DNA of 64,000 nucleotides from Brucella pseudogrignonensis (GTDB taxonomy: Bacteria > Pseudomonadota > Alphaproteobacteria > Rhizobiales > Rhizobiaceae): the NCBI RefSeq assembly GCF_032190615.1, contig NZ_JAVLAT010000001.1, forward strand, positions 620,001 to 684,000. Direction: 5' to 3'. This document shows positions 43,302 through 52,800 of this stretch, piece by piece. The notes beneath the pieces are model-generated. The model had not been told where the DNA came from. It ran no database searches and saw nothing but the letters and a program-made list of their open reading frames with translations. The stretch's first letter is position 1. Every line of letters begins with the position of its first letter. The position numbers and the translations under genes were made by a program.

Positions 43302-44207
43302 CTAAAGAACAACGTTCCCCACCTGTCCAGCGATCCACTGACAGAAAACCTGCGTCAGCGGGTTCTCAAGTTTGCCTTCCGGAACCACCAGATAATAGTC
43401 ATTCTCGGTCCGCATCGGCTGCTCAAAAAGCATGACCAGTTCACCGTTGCGCAATTCCTGCTCGATCAGATAAAGCGGCAACAGCGCGAAGCCAAGGCCT
43501 GCAAGTGCCGCCCCGATCACCATCGAAAACTGATCAAAACGGTGACCACGATAAGCCGACTTGCCTTCAACGCCACAGCTTTCAAACCATTGCGCCCACA
43601 TTTTAGGGCGGGTCGCAAGATGCAGCAACGGCTCATCTTCCAGCTCTTCGGGGTTTGCCGGATGGCGTGCTTTCAAAAGGCTCGGGCTTGCCACAGGCAC
43701 AATCACTTCTGAGCACAGGAAGGTGCAGGTCGCATGTGCCCAGACCGGCTGTCCATAATGAATGGCAAGGTCAAACGGCTGTTCTTCAAAGTCGAAAACG
43801 CCGGAACGCGAAGCCACATTGATAGCAATCCCGGGATGCTTTTCAATAAAATCCGGGATGCGCGGCATCAGCCAGCGTGTACCAAAAGTCGGCAGCGTCG
43901 CCACGCTGAATGACGATGTCGATTGCGCTGACGCCATAGCGCGCAACATGGTATCCTCAGTCTGGTTGAGCAGACGCCGCACTTCCGGCAGGAACTTTCG
44001 CCCTGCATCAGATAAAAGAATGCGCTGGCGGATGCGCTCAAACAACAAGACCCCGAGCTGACTTTCGAGATCCTTGATCTGACGGCTGACAGCGCTTTGT
44101 GTGAGGTTCAATTCGTTGGCAGCCTGCGTGAAACTGCCATGGCGGGCCGCACATTCAAACGCTTGCAGCGTGGCAATGTCGGGGATCAGTCTCCTGCTAA
44201 GCTTCAT
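43302..44207 (-). CDS. LysR-family regulator of the lysine catabolic genes
   Basis: A 301-aa LysR-type regulator. The N-terminal HTH is AARHGSFTQAANELNLTQSA then VSRQIKDLESQLGVLLFER. The effector domain follows, of the GcvA-like type (LPTFGTRWLMPRIPDFIEKH, DLAIHYGQP). It lies between amaA and hglS, divergent from hglS, as in the P. putida ama/hgl locus. Likely effector is a lysine pathway intermediate (inference). Confidence 0.85.
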   Translation of the reverse strand: MKLSRRLIPDIATLQAFECAARHGSFTQAANELNLTQSAVSRQIKDLESQLGVLLFERIRQRILLSDAGRKFLPEVRRLLNQTEDTMLRAMASAQSTSSFSVATLPTFGTRWLMPRIPDFIEKHPGIAINVASRSGVFDFEEQPFDLAIHYGQPVWAHATCTFLCSEVIVPVASPSLLKARHPANPEELEDEPLLHLATRPKMWAQWFESCGVEGKSAYRGHRFDQFSMVIGAALAGLGFALLPLYLIEQELRNGELVMLFEQPMRTENDYYLVVPEGKLENPLTQVFCQWIAGQVGNVVL

Positions 44208-44265
44208 TCCAATCTCGCATTAACATAGTTGCGTTCGTCGCGATCATAACGGCAAAACGGCTGAT

Positions 44266-44283
44266 ATGATACATTTTCATCAT
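44266..44283. promoter_or_regulatory. Inverted repeat between LysR gene and hglS
   Basis: ATGAT (44266-44270) and ATCAT (44279-44283) flank eight bases. The repeat lies between the divergent LysR and hglS starts, 73 bp before the chosen hglS start, where a LysR-type box would be expected. Confidence 0.4.
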
Positions 44284-44355
44284 AATCGCGGTATGTTTTT
44301 TATTATCACACATACCTTCCAGGCAGACGAACCAACTTCTACGGAAGCTCTTGCA

Positions 44356-45756
44356 ATGAACGCGCAGAAATTCGTTTCACCGGACGCCATTCGCTCCGCC
44401 TTTTCGGCAGCCATGTCGGCCATGTATAAGGAAGAAGTGCCTGCTTATGGCACATTGATGGAACTCGTCTCCGATGTGAACGCAAAGGTCCTCGCAGACG
44501 ACACACAACTGCATGAGCGTTTGACGGAGACCGACTCGCTTGAGCGCATTTCCGAAGAACGTCACGGTGCAATCCGTTTGGGTACTGCCGCTGAACTGTC
44601 GATGATGCGCCGCGTTTTCTCGGTCATGGGCATGTTCCCGGTTGGTTACTACGATCTGAGTGCTGCGGGGGTACCCGTGCATTCCACCGCCTTCCGCCCG
44701 ATTGACGATGCGGCCCTCAAGCACAATCCATTCCGTGTTTTCACATCACTCCTGCGCCTTGATCTGATTGCCGACGCAAAGCTGCGCGAAGAATCGGAAG
44801 AAGTTCTGGCGAAGCGTAACATCTTCACGCCGGGAGCAATCGCGCTTGTCGAGAAAGCCGAAACCAATGGCGGCCTTGATGAAGCTGACGCAAAAACCTT
44901 CGTTGCAGAAGTGCTGGAAACATTCCGCTGGCACGATCATGCCAATGTAAGCGCAGAGCTTTACCATCGCCTCCACGATGCGCATCGCCTGATCGCCGAC
45001 GTTGTGTCCTTCAAGGGTCCACACATCAACCACCTGACACCACGCACGCTCGACATCGACGCTGTGCAGGTTCAGATGCCGGATCGCGGCATCAACCCGA
45101 AGGCAGTTGTCGAAGGTCCACCAACCCGCAAATGCCCGATCCTTCTGCGCCAGACCTCGTTCAAGGCGCTGGAAGAAGAAGTCTCGTTTGTCAGCGCAGA
45201 TGGCACCTGGACCCCAGGCTCTCACACCGCCCGTTTCGGTGAAATCGAACAGCGCGGCGTAGCATTGACACCAAAGGGCCGAGCACTTTACGACAAGCTG
45301 CTCAACGACACCCGTGCCATTGCACGCCCGGCGCCTGATGGTTCGAACTCGGCTGAATATGTGAAGGCACTGAGCGACACCTTTGCCGCTTTCCCTGACA
45401 CATGGGCAGGCATTCGCGAAGAAGCGCTTGGCTATTTCGCCTACTCGGTTAAGGATGCCGCACGTCTTGCAGCTTTCAAACCTGACACCGATATTGAAAC
45501 TCTGATCGAAGGCGGCGCAGTCCAGTTCGATCCGATCATCTATGAAGACTTCCTGCCGGTCAGTGCCGCTGGTATCTTCCAGTCCAATCTGGGCGACGAC
45601 GACGCGCAGGATTTTGTGGAAAGCCCGAACCAGAAGCGTTTCGAGGAAGACCTTGGTGCAAAGGTTCTTAATGAATTCGAGCATTATGCTCGTATTGAAC
45701 GCGAATCCATCGAAGCTGTACAGGCCCGCCTGAGCGGTCTTGAAGCAGCCGAATAA
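44356..45756 (+). CDS. hglS: 2-oxoadipate dioxygenase/decarboxylase HglS (DUF1338)
   Basis: A 466-aa metalloenzyme of the YdcJ/DUF1338 family that converts 2-oxoadipate to D-2-hydroxyglutarate with O2 and loss of CO2. With the start at 44356, His70 (EERHGAIRLG, including Arg74) and His226 (GPHINHLTPR) fall at the same positions as the metal ligands of P. putida HglS; the third ligand is probably the Glu of FGEIEQRG (about 296). The upstream ATG at 44266 would add 30 non-conserved residues. It precedes amaB on the same strand. Confidence 0.9.
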   Translation: MNAQKFVSPDAIRSAFSAAMSAMYKEEVPAYGTLMELVSDVNAKVLADDTQLHERLTETDSLERISEERHGAIRLGTAAELSMMRRVFSVMGMFPVGYYDLSAAGVPVHSTAFRPIDDAALKHNPFRVFTSLLRLDLIADAKLREESEEVLAKRNIFTPGAIALVEKAETNGGLDEADAKTFVAEVLETFRWHDHANVSAELYHRLHDAHRLIADVVSFKGPHINHLTPRTLDIDAVQVQMPDRGINPKAVVEGPPTRKCPILLRQTSFKALEEEVSFVSADGTWTPGSHTARFGEIEQRGVALTPKGRALYDKLLNDTRAIARPAPDGSNSAEYVKALSDTFAAFPDTWAGIREEALGYFAYSVKDAARLAAFKPDTDIETLIEGGAVQFDPIIYEDFLPVSAAGIFQSNLGDDDAQDFVESPNQKRFEEDLGAKVLNEFEHYARIERESIEAVQARLSGLEAAE

Positions 45757-45760
45757 CTAA

Positions 45761-45862
45761 GCATTTCCAGCAAAAGTGCGAAGCGGTTTTGCGTCGGACA
45801 ATGCGTAAATATAAACAACGAGAGCAGTAACTTCGAAACCGCTCTAATTTGAACTGCTCTCG
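45761..45862 (+). repeat. Dispersed repeat family 1, copy C
   Basis: It begins GCATTTCCAGCAAAAGTGCG, continues AAGCGGTTTTGCGTCGGACA and ATGCGTA, and ends in a hairpin, CGAGAGCAGT (45819-45828) with ACTGCTCTCG (45853-45862). It fills the gap between hglS and amaB and so would be transcribed if the two genes share a message. Confidence 0.72.
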
Positions 45863-45888
45863 TGATTAGACAGGTTAAGAGGATAAAT

Positions 45889-47421
45889 ATGAACACCGCT
45901 GTTAAAAAACTCGACGTGAAAAAAGAAGCCGCTGATCTGCTTGCAAAGCTTGGCGTTGATGCAGACCTTTACACGTCGGGCGACCTCGCTGGCTTCAGCC
46001 CGGTCTCCGGTGAACAGATCGCTTCGATCAAAACTCACAGCAAAGAAGATGCCGTCAAGATCATCGACAAGGCTGACGAAGCTTTCCGCGCTTGGCGCAC
46101 TGTTCCAGCTCCAAAGCGTGGCGAACTGATCCGTCTTCTGGGTGAAGAACTCCGCGCTTCCAAAGAAGATCTCGGCCGTCTCGTATCGCTCGAAGCTGGC
46201 AAGATTCCTTCGGAAGGCCTTGGCGAAGTACAGGAAATGATCGACATCTGTGATTTCGCAGTCGGTCTGTCGCGTCAGCTCTACGGTCTTACCATCGCAA
46301 CCGAACGCGCTGGCCATCGCATGATGGAAACCTGGCATCCGCTTGGCGTTGTCGGCGTTATCTCGGCCTTCAACTTCCCTGTTGCTGTCTGGGCATGGAA
46401 CTCGGCGCTCGCTCTCGTTTGCGGCAACGCGGTTGTCTGGAAGCCATCGGAAAAGACCCTGCTCACCGCTATTGCATGTGACGCAATCCTGAAGCGCGCC
46501 ATCAAGCGTTTTGGCGATGCTCCAGAAGGTCTGGCTGAAGTTGTACTCGGCGACCGAACTGTTGGTGAAGTTCTCGTTGACAGCCCGAAGGTTCCTGTTC
46601 TTTCAGCAACCGGTTCGACCCGCATGGGCCGCGAAGTTGGTCCACGCCTTGCAAAGCGTTTTGCACGTGCAATCCTCGAACTCGGCGGCAACAATGCCGG
46701 TATCGTCTGCCCATCGGCCGATCTCGACATGGCGCTGCGCGCAATCGCTTTCGGTGCAATGGGCACCGCTGGTCAGCGTTGCACCACGCTTCGTCGTCTG
46801 TTCGTGCATGAAAGCGTTTACGACGCTCTCGTCCCACGTCTGCAGAAGGCATATGCCAGCGTTACCGTTGGTTCGCCGCTCGAAACCACAGCTCTGGTCG
46901 GTCCATTGATCGACAAGGTTGCTTTCGACAACATGCAGAAGGCACTCAAGGAAGCAGCTGCTCACGGCGGCAAGGTACAGGGCGGCGAACGCGTCGATAC
47001 TGGCCATGAAAACGCTTACTATGTGCGTCCGGCTATCGTTGAAATGCCAAAGCAGGAAGGCCCGGTTCTCGAAGAAACCTTCGCACCGATCCTTTACGTC
47101 ATGAAATATTCCGACTTCGACGACGTGCTGGCGAGCCATAACGAAGTTGGTGCAGGCCTGTCCTCGTCGATTTTCACGCTCAACTTGCAGGAAGCAGAGC
47201 GCTTCCTTTCGGTTGAAGGTTCGGATTGCGGTATTGCAAACGTCAATATCGGCACTTCGGGTGCTGAAATCGGCGGCGCATTTGGCGGCGAAAAGGAAAC
47301 CGGCGGTGGCCGTGAATCGGGTTCGGATGCGTGGAAGGGCTATATGCGCCGCGCAACCAACACCATCAACTACTCGAAGGCTCTGCCGCTCGCACAGGGC
47401 GTTTCCTTCGACATCGACTAA
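45889..47421 (+). CDS. amaB: Aldehyde dehydrogenase AmaB (piperideine-6-carboxylate dehydrogenase)
   Basis: A 510-aa NAD-dependent aldehyde dehydrogenase oxidising 2-aminoadipate semialdehyde (open form of piperideine-6-carboxylate) to 2-aminoadipate. Seen are the general-base Glu in ELGGNNAGI, the catalytic Cys in TAGQRCTTLRR, and ALVGPLIDKVAFDNM. GAEIGGAFGGEKETGGGRES near the C-terminus is characteristic of the ALDH7/antiquitin-like group to which AmaB belongs. The start at 45889 has AAGAGG upstream; 45862 is less likely. It sits 132 bp after hglS. Confidence 0.88.
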   Translation: MNTAVKKLDVKKEAADLLAKLGVDADLYTSGDLAGFSPVSGEQIASIKTHSKEDAVKIIDKADEAFRAWRTVPAPKRGELIRLLGEELRASKEDLGRLVSLEAGKIPSEGLGEVQEMIDICDFAVGLSRQLYGLTIATERAGHRMMETWHPLGVVGVISAFNFPVAVWAWNSALALVCGNAVVWKPSEKTLLTAIACDAILKRAIKRFGDAPEGLAEVVLGDRTVGEVLVDSPKVPVLSATGSTRMGREVGPRLAKRFARAILELGGNNAGIVCPSADLDMALRAIAFGAMGTAGQRCTTLRRLFVHESVYDALVPRLQKAYASVTVGSPLETTALVGPLIDKVAFDNMQKALKEAAAHGGKVQGGERVDTGHENAYYVRPAIVEMPKQEGPVLEETFAPILYVMKYSDFDDVLASHNEVGAGLSSSIFTLNLQEAERFLSVEGSDCGIANVNIGTSGAEIGGAFGGEKETGGGRESGSDAWKGYMRRATNTINYSKALPLAQGVSFDID

Positions 47422-47444
47422 TCGGCCTCACGATAGATCAAAAG

Positions 47445-47470
47445 AAAACCCCGCCAAAAACGGGGTTTTT
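47445..47470 (+). terminator. Terminator of amaB
   Basis: AAAACCCCG (47445-47453) pairs with CGGGGTTTT (47461-47469), followed by further T residues. Confidence 0.85.
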
Positions 47471-47529
47471 TATGGCCGCAACGTATCGACCGATGCTTCA
47501 CTAACCCATGCGACTAGCGAGATTGTGGT

Positions 47530-47638
47530 TATGGCGTGCCGAAAATCGTGGCTTTTGAGAACCGGCGCACAGCGTACTTGAGTACGTGAGCACCGGAAGC
47601 GCAAAAAGACGCGATTTGCAGGCCGCCAGAGCCTCAAT
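47530..47638. repeat. Dispersed palindromic repeat family 2, copy F
   Basis: It shares GAAAATCGTGGCTTTTGAGA, ACCGGCGCACAGCGTACTTG, AGTACGTGAGCACCGGAAGC and GATTTGCAGGCCGCCA with copy E at 33622. The centre GTACTTGAGTAC is an imperfect palindrome and AACCGG...CCGGAA flank it. It abuts the purU stop codon at 47640. Confidence 0.65.
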
Positions 47639-47639
47639 A

Positions 47640-48524
47640 TCAGCCCATACGTTCGGAGGCGAAGGACCCAGGCGAAGCCGGGAATACGACGGTACGATTG
47701 CCGTTGAGGAATGAACGGTGATGAATATGGGCGTGAACGGCGCGGGCCAGAACCTGCGCTTCAACATCACGGCCAATGGACACATAATCAGCCGCACTCT
47801 GCGCATGGGTCACGCGCGCAACGTCCTGCTCGATGATCGGACCTTCATCAAGATCAGCCGTCACGTAATGCGCTGTCGCACCAATCAGCTTCACACCGCG
47901 CTCATAGGCCTGCTTGTAAGGGTTTGCCCCCTTAAACGATGGCAGGAATGAATGATGAATATTGATGATTCGACCTGACATTTTCTGGCAAAGTGAATCA
48001 GACAGAACCTGCATATAACGCGCAAGAACCACAAGCTCCGTGCCCGTATTCTCGACAATGTCCAGCAGCCGCTGTTCGGCTTCCGGCTTGTTGGCCTTGG
48101 TGACAGCGATATGGTGGAACGGAATATCGTGATTAACGACAACCTTCTGATAATCGAAGTGGTTCGACACAACGCCGACAATATCGATCGGCAGCGCACC
48201 GATTTTCCAGCGATACAGAAGATCATTCAAACAATGACCAAAACGCGAGACCATCAAAAGCGTCTTCGTGCGATGGGCATTGTCGTGGAAGTCGAAATCC
48301 ATCTCGAACGGCGCAGCTATCGGCGCAAATCCATCGCGCAGAACATCGAGCGCAACACCTTCTTCAGAAATAAAGCTGACGCGCATGAAGAAGCGACCCG
48401 TGTCAAGATCGTCAAACTGGGCGCTGTCAATGATATTACACCCTTTGCCCGAAAGATAACCCGAGATCGCAGCAACAATACCGCGGGTGGACTTGCAGGT
48501 GACGGTCAGGACAAAGTTATGCAT
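47640..48524 (-). CDS. purU: Formyltetrahydrofolate deformylase PurU
   Basis: A 294-aa enzyme hydrolysing 10-formyl-THF to THF and formate. An N-terminal ACT domain (FVLTVTCKSTRGIVAAISGY, residues 3-22) precedes the formyltransferase domain. The active-site Asn/His are in GRIINIHHSFLPSFKGANPY and the Asp in ATAHYVTADLDEGPII. The start at 48524 has AGGAAG upstream. In alphaproteobacteria PurU often serves one-carbon oxidation. Different repeats lie at its two ends (47530-47638 and 48538-48612). Confidence 0.92.
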   Translation of the reverse strand: MHNFVLTVTCKSTRGIVAAISGYLSGKGCNIIDSAQFDDLDTGRFFMRVSFISEEGVALDVLRDGFAPIAAPFEMDFDFHDNAHRTKTLLMVSRFGHCLNDLLYRWKIGALPIDIVGVVSNHFDYQKVVVNHDIPFHHIAVTKANKPEAEQRLLDIVENTGTELVVLARYMQVLSDSLCQKMSGRIINIHHSFLPSFKGANPYKQAYERGVKLIGATAHYVTADLDEGPIIEQDVARVTHAQSAADYVSIGRDVEAQVLARAVHAHIHHRSFLNGNRTVVFPASPGSFASERMG

Positions 48525-48537
48525 CGGACTTCCTTTA

Positions 48538-48612
48538 AAGCATTTTCGAGCCAAAAGTGCGGAGCGGTTTTGCGTCGAATAATGCGTATTACCAATCGAT
48601 AGAGCGGCTCTG
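48538..48612 (+). repeat. Dispersed repeat family 1, copy D
   Basis: The core AGCATTTTCGAGCCAAAAGT, GCGGAGCGGTTTTGCGTCGA and ATAATGCGTA aligns with copy C at 45761. It lies just upstream of purU, within its probable 5' leader. Confidence 0.7.
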
Positions 48613-48772
48613 AGATTTCCCATTAAGCGGAACCGATCCATCGTGCAGGCTCATTCGCATGATGATTTTTACTCTACAGAGCAACGATCACCATGCCAGA
48701 ATGCGTAATGCACTGACCGGATTGCGCTATCAAGTCGATAATGCGTGATGAGCAAATTTGTAGGAGTATTCT

Positions 48773-49801
48773 TTAGACGGTCGAAGTCACCTTGTTCAAA
48801 TGACGGGGCTTATCGGGATCGTAGCCCTTGCGGCGCGTGACCGATTCAATGATCCGATAATAGTTGATGAGCGAAACCAGCGGGCCGAGATGGCCGTTGC
48901 CGGTGCTCGCAGACGGCACCCGATGGCCCGGCACCGAAGCATCACCAAACGAGACAAGGTTCGCGCCGAACGATCCAAGCCTGCCCAGTGCCTGAATGCT
49001 TGTTTCAAGCGCCTCATCCTGCGGAATGAACGACAGAATTGGAAAACCAGCTTCCACCAGCCGCATCGGCCCATGCATCAGCTCGGCAAGCGAGAATGCT
49101 TCCGCATGAATATTGGCGGTTTCCTTGGCCTTGAGTGCGGCTTCAAGGGAAATGGCATAGGCCGTGCCGCGTCCACCTGTGAACAGCGACTTTGCCTCAA
49201 CCAACAGGTCTTCCACTGCCTCACGACCTTCCGGCTTCGTTGCGGAAAGTGCTTCTGGCAAGCGGCTCAAACCCTCCTTCAGCCGCACATCGTTGCTGGC
49301 AGCAGCAACCACGCCTGAAAGCGCAGCAACTGATGCAATAAAGGATTTCGTTGCAGCAACGCTTTTCTCTTCACCCGCATGAAGGGCGAGCACAATATCT
49401 GCACCCTTCGCAAGCGGACTATCCGTGACGTTGACCACTGCAACGGTTGTCGCCCCTCCCCGCTTTGCAGCGTCCTGCACCGCAATAATATCCGGGCTGG
49501 CACCCGATTGCGAAACCGTGAAATGCAGCCCTCCTGTCAGTTTCAGTTGTGCGCCATAAACGGAGGCCACCGATGGCCCAATCGAGGCAACCGGAATGCC
49601 GGTCGCAATCTCCATCAGATACTTGAAAAACGTCGCAGCATGATCAGATGAACCGCGGGCCGCTGTCGTAATCACTGCGGGCTGCTTTTCAAAAAGGCGG
49701 CTAATTTCAGCAAATGTCCCGGCCTCAGCCTCAAGAAGCATCGCCACGACAGACGGTGACTGTTCGGTTTCTTGCAGCATCAACGATGGAGCAGTTTGCA
49801 T
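48773..49801 (-). CDS. Double SIS-domain sugar isomerase (NagB-II/AgaS-like)
   Basis: A 342-aa protein with two SIS folds, like the isomerase part of GlmS but without the glutaminase domain. The first SIS has ITTAARGSSDHAATFFKYLM and TVSQSGASPDI; the second has TGGRGTAYAISLEAALKAKE and LAELMHGPM. Such proteins deaminate glucosamine-6-phosphate or handle related amino sugars. The start at 49801 has GGAG seven bases upstream; the ATG at 49807 overlaps that site. No amino-sugar genes adjoin it, so the substrate stays open. Confidence 0.82.
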   Translation of the reverse strand: MQTAPSLMLQETEQSPSVVAMLLEAEAGTFAEISRLFEKQPAVITTAARGSSDHAATFFKYLMEIATGIPVASIGPSVASVYGAQLKLTGGLHFTVSQSGASPDIIAVQDAAKRGGATTVAVVNVTDSPLAKGADIVLALHAGEEKSVAATKSFIASVAALSGVVAAASNDVRLKEGLSRLPEALSATKPEGREAVEDLLVEAKSLFTGGRGTAYAISLEAALKAKETANIHAEAFSLAELMHGPMRLVEAGFPILSFIPQDEALETSIQALGRLGSFGANLVSFGDASVPGHRVPSASTGNGHLGPLVSLINYYRIIESVTRRKGYDPDKPRHLNKVTSTV

Positions 49802-49833
49802 GATCATTCTCCAGTTGGATCACTCAATCCATA

Positions 49834-52800
49834 TCAATGTTGTGGCTGTGGCTCCACCGTTGTTTCATCTGCTTTTGCATCCGGCTCCTTGATGCGGAAC
49901 CATGCAACATAAAGCGCTGGCAGAAACAAAAGTGTAATCGCTGTTCCGGCGATAATGCCGCCCATCATGGCGTAAGCCATTGGGCCCCAGAACACTTCCC
50001 GCGCAATCGGGATCAGCGCCAGACTTGCAGCTGCGGCGGTCAATGCGATAGGCCGCATACGATGCTGGCTTGCCTGCACAACCGAATCCCATGGATGCAT
50101 GCCCTCGCTGATATGTTCCTCAACCTGAACGATCAGAATGACTGAGTTACGGATCAGAATGCCGATCAACGCCAGTACGCCGAGGATTGCAACAAAACCA
50201 AGCGGCTTCCCGCTTGGAAGCAGCGCTGCAACAACACCGATCAGTCCAAGAGGCGCAACGGCGACCACGAGGAACAAGCGCTGGAAACTTTGCAATTGCA
50301 ACATCAGCACAGTTGCCATCACAAAAAGCATCAGCGGCACAACGGCAGCAATCGGTCCCTGACTCTTGCCGCTTTCTTCAACTGTACCCGCCGTCACAAT
50401 CGAATAACCCGCTGGCAGTTTTTCGATGAAACTGTTCACCGAAGGCTGCAACTCGCTGACAATTGTATCCGGCATGGTGTTATCGTTAATGCCAGCTGCA
50501 ACGGTGATGGTTGGAATGCGCGAACGGCGATAAACAACCGGCTGCTCAAGCTCGTAGCGGAAATTGGCAATAGCTGCGAGCGGGACCGAAGTTCCGTTGC
50601 CCGTTGCGATTTGCAGGCTCTGCAATGTGTCAATGGAATCGCGTTCATGCTTCTGCGCGCGCACGATCACATCAATCAGATAGATCGAATCGCGCACTTG
50701 CGTGACCGGAATACCGCCCACCACGCTATTTAAGGTCGTTGCAATATCCTTGGATGAAATACCAAGCTTGCGTGCCTTGTCCTGCATCACATCGACCCGA
50801 ATAACCCGGCCCGGTTCATTCCAGTTATAGCTGACAACACCAAGGCGCTTATCGGCACTCATGACGCCTGCGAAATCCTGCGCGATGCCACGCAGTTGCT
50901 GAATGTCAGGCCCGGAAATGCGATACTGCACCGGTCGCCCGACCGGCGGCCCAAGTTCCAGGAATTTCACGAACGTATCAGTGCCAACATAGTCCTTGCG
51001 CAGCACCTCATCGAATTTTTCTTTCAGGCGATCGCGTGCGTCGACGTCTTTCGCGACCACGACCATCTGCCCGAAATAAGGATTGGCTGGCTGCACATCG
51101 AACGACAGAATGAAACGAATTGCGCTCTGCCCGATATAGGTACTCCAGTGTTCGATATCTGGATTGTCCTTAAGCATCGTCTGCTCAAAGCGCTCCATCT
51201 GCGCTTTGGTATCCGCAATCGAGCTGTTCTGCGGCAGTGTCCAGTCGATCACCAGTTCAGGGCGATCCGATTCCGGGAAAAACTGGCGCTCAATAAAGCC
51301 CATTCCAAAAACCGAGACGACAAACAAAGCTACCGTTGCGACAATGGTGATCCATTTATGGCGCATCGCCAGCAGCAGTGTTTTTGAGAAAGCTTGAAAA
51401 AACCGGCTGGGCTTATGCTCATGATGCTTCATCTTTTTCGGCAATATCGTCACACCCAGAAGCGGCGCAAACAGCACCGCCACAATCCATGAAACGATCA
51501 GCGAAACCGCAATCACCACAAACAGCGTGTAAGTATATTCGCCTGCCTGACTGGAATTAAGGCCAATCGGGATAAAGCCCGCAATGGTCACAAGCGTACC
51601 TGTGAGCATCGGAAATGCGGTGTGCGAATAGACGTAAGTCGCGGCTTTATGGATGGGATCGCCGTGTTCAAGCCGCGCCACCATCATTTCCACAGCAATC
51701 ATCGCATCATCGACCAGAAGCCCGAGCGAGATGATCAGCGCACCCAGCGACACACGTTGCAGCGAAATGTCCATCAGCGACATGACGAGGAAGGTAATCG
51801 CCAGCACAAGCGGGATCGAGAGCGAGACCACAAAACCAGCTCGCAGACCAAGGCTGATGAAGCTGACGGCCAGAACAATCACCACCGCTTCAAACAGCGC
51901 TTTGGTAAAACCTGACACCGCGTCCTGAACCACTTCTGGCTGGTCAGCAACTTTGGAAACATTGATACCGACGGGCAGATCGGCTTTCACCTTATCCATC
52001 ATCGCGTCAAGCTTTTCGCCAAACTCCAGCAGATTGCCATTTGGCTTCATACCAACTGCAATCCCAATGGCATCTTCGCCATTCACGCGGAAAATCGCTG
52101 TTGGCGGGTCAACATAGCCGCGTGTGATTGTGGCAACGTCCGAGAGGCGGAAGAAGCGATCATTGACGCGCAAATTGACGGCACGAAGATCATCTTCTGA
52201 GTTAAACTGACCACTCACCCGTACGCTGATGCGCTCCGGGCCTGCCTGCACGACACCCGACGGCGTTATCGCATTCTGATCCTGAAGCGCTTTCAGAATA
52301 GCCTGCTGATCAAGACCAAGGGCTGCCACCTGACGAGTTGAAAATTCGAGATAGATCGCCTCATCCTGCGCGCCGATCAACTCAACCTTACCAGCGCTTG
52401 GAATAGTCAGAATTTTGGTTCGTACATCTTCCGCATAGTCGCGCAATTGGCGCATCGACAACCCATCGGATGTGAAAGCATAAATATTGCCAAACACATC
52501 GCCAAACTTGTCATTGTAATAAGGACCATAAACGCCCTCAGGCAAAGTGGGTTTGATGTCATCCAGCATGTGCCGAACCTCGGACCACGCCTTGGTCACT
52601 TGTTCCTTGCGCACAGTGTCTTTCAAGAACACAAACACCACCGACTTGCCGGGCGTGGTCACGCTGCGCGTATAATCAAGCGTATCCAGCTCTTCGAGCT
52701 TCTTTTCAAGCCGGTCGGTGACTTGATTCATCGTCTCATCAATGGACGCACCCGGCCAGCTTGCCTGAACAACCATCGTCTTTACGGTAAATTCAGGATC

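Noticed and set aside
44266-44355. Upstream start for HglS
   Set aside because: Using 44356 places His70 and His226 at the family's metal-ligand positions; the extra residues include a probable operator.
44746-45684. Long minus-strand open frame opposite hglS
   Set aside because: The plus-strand protein has all family motifs; the antisense frame reflects codon bias only.
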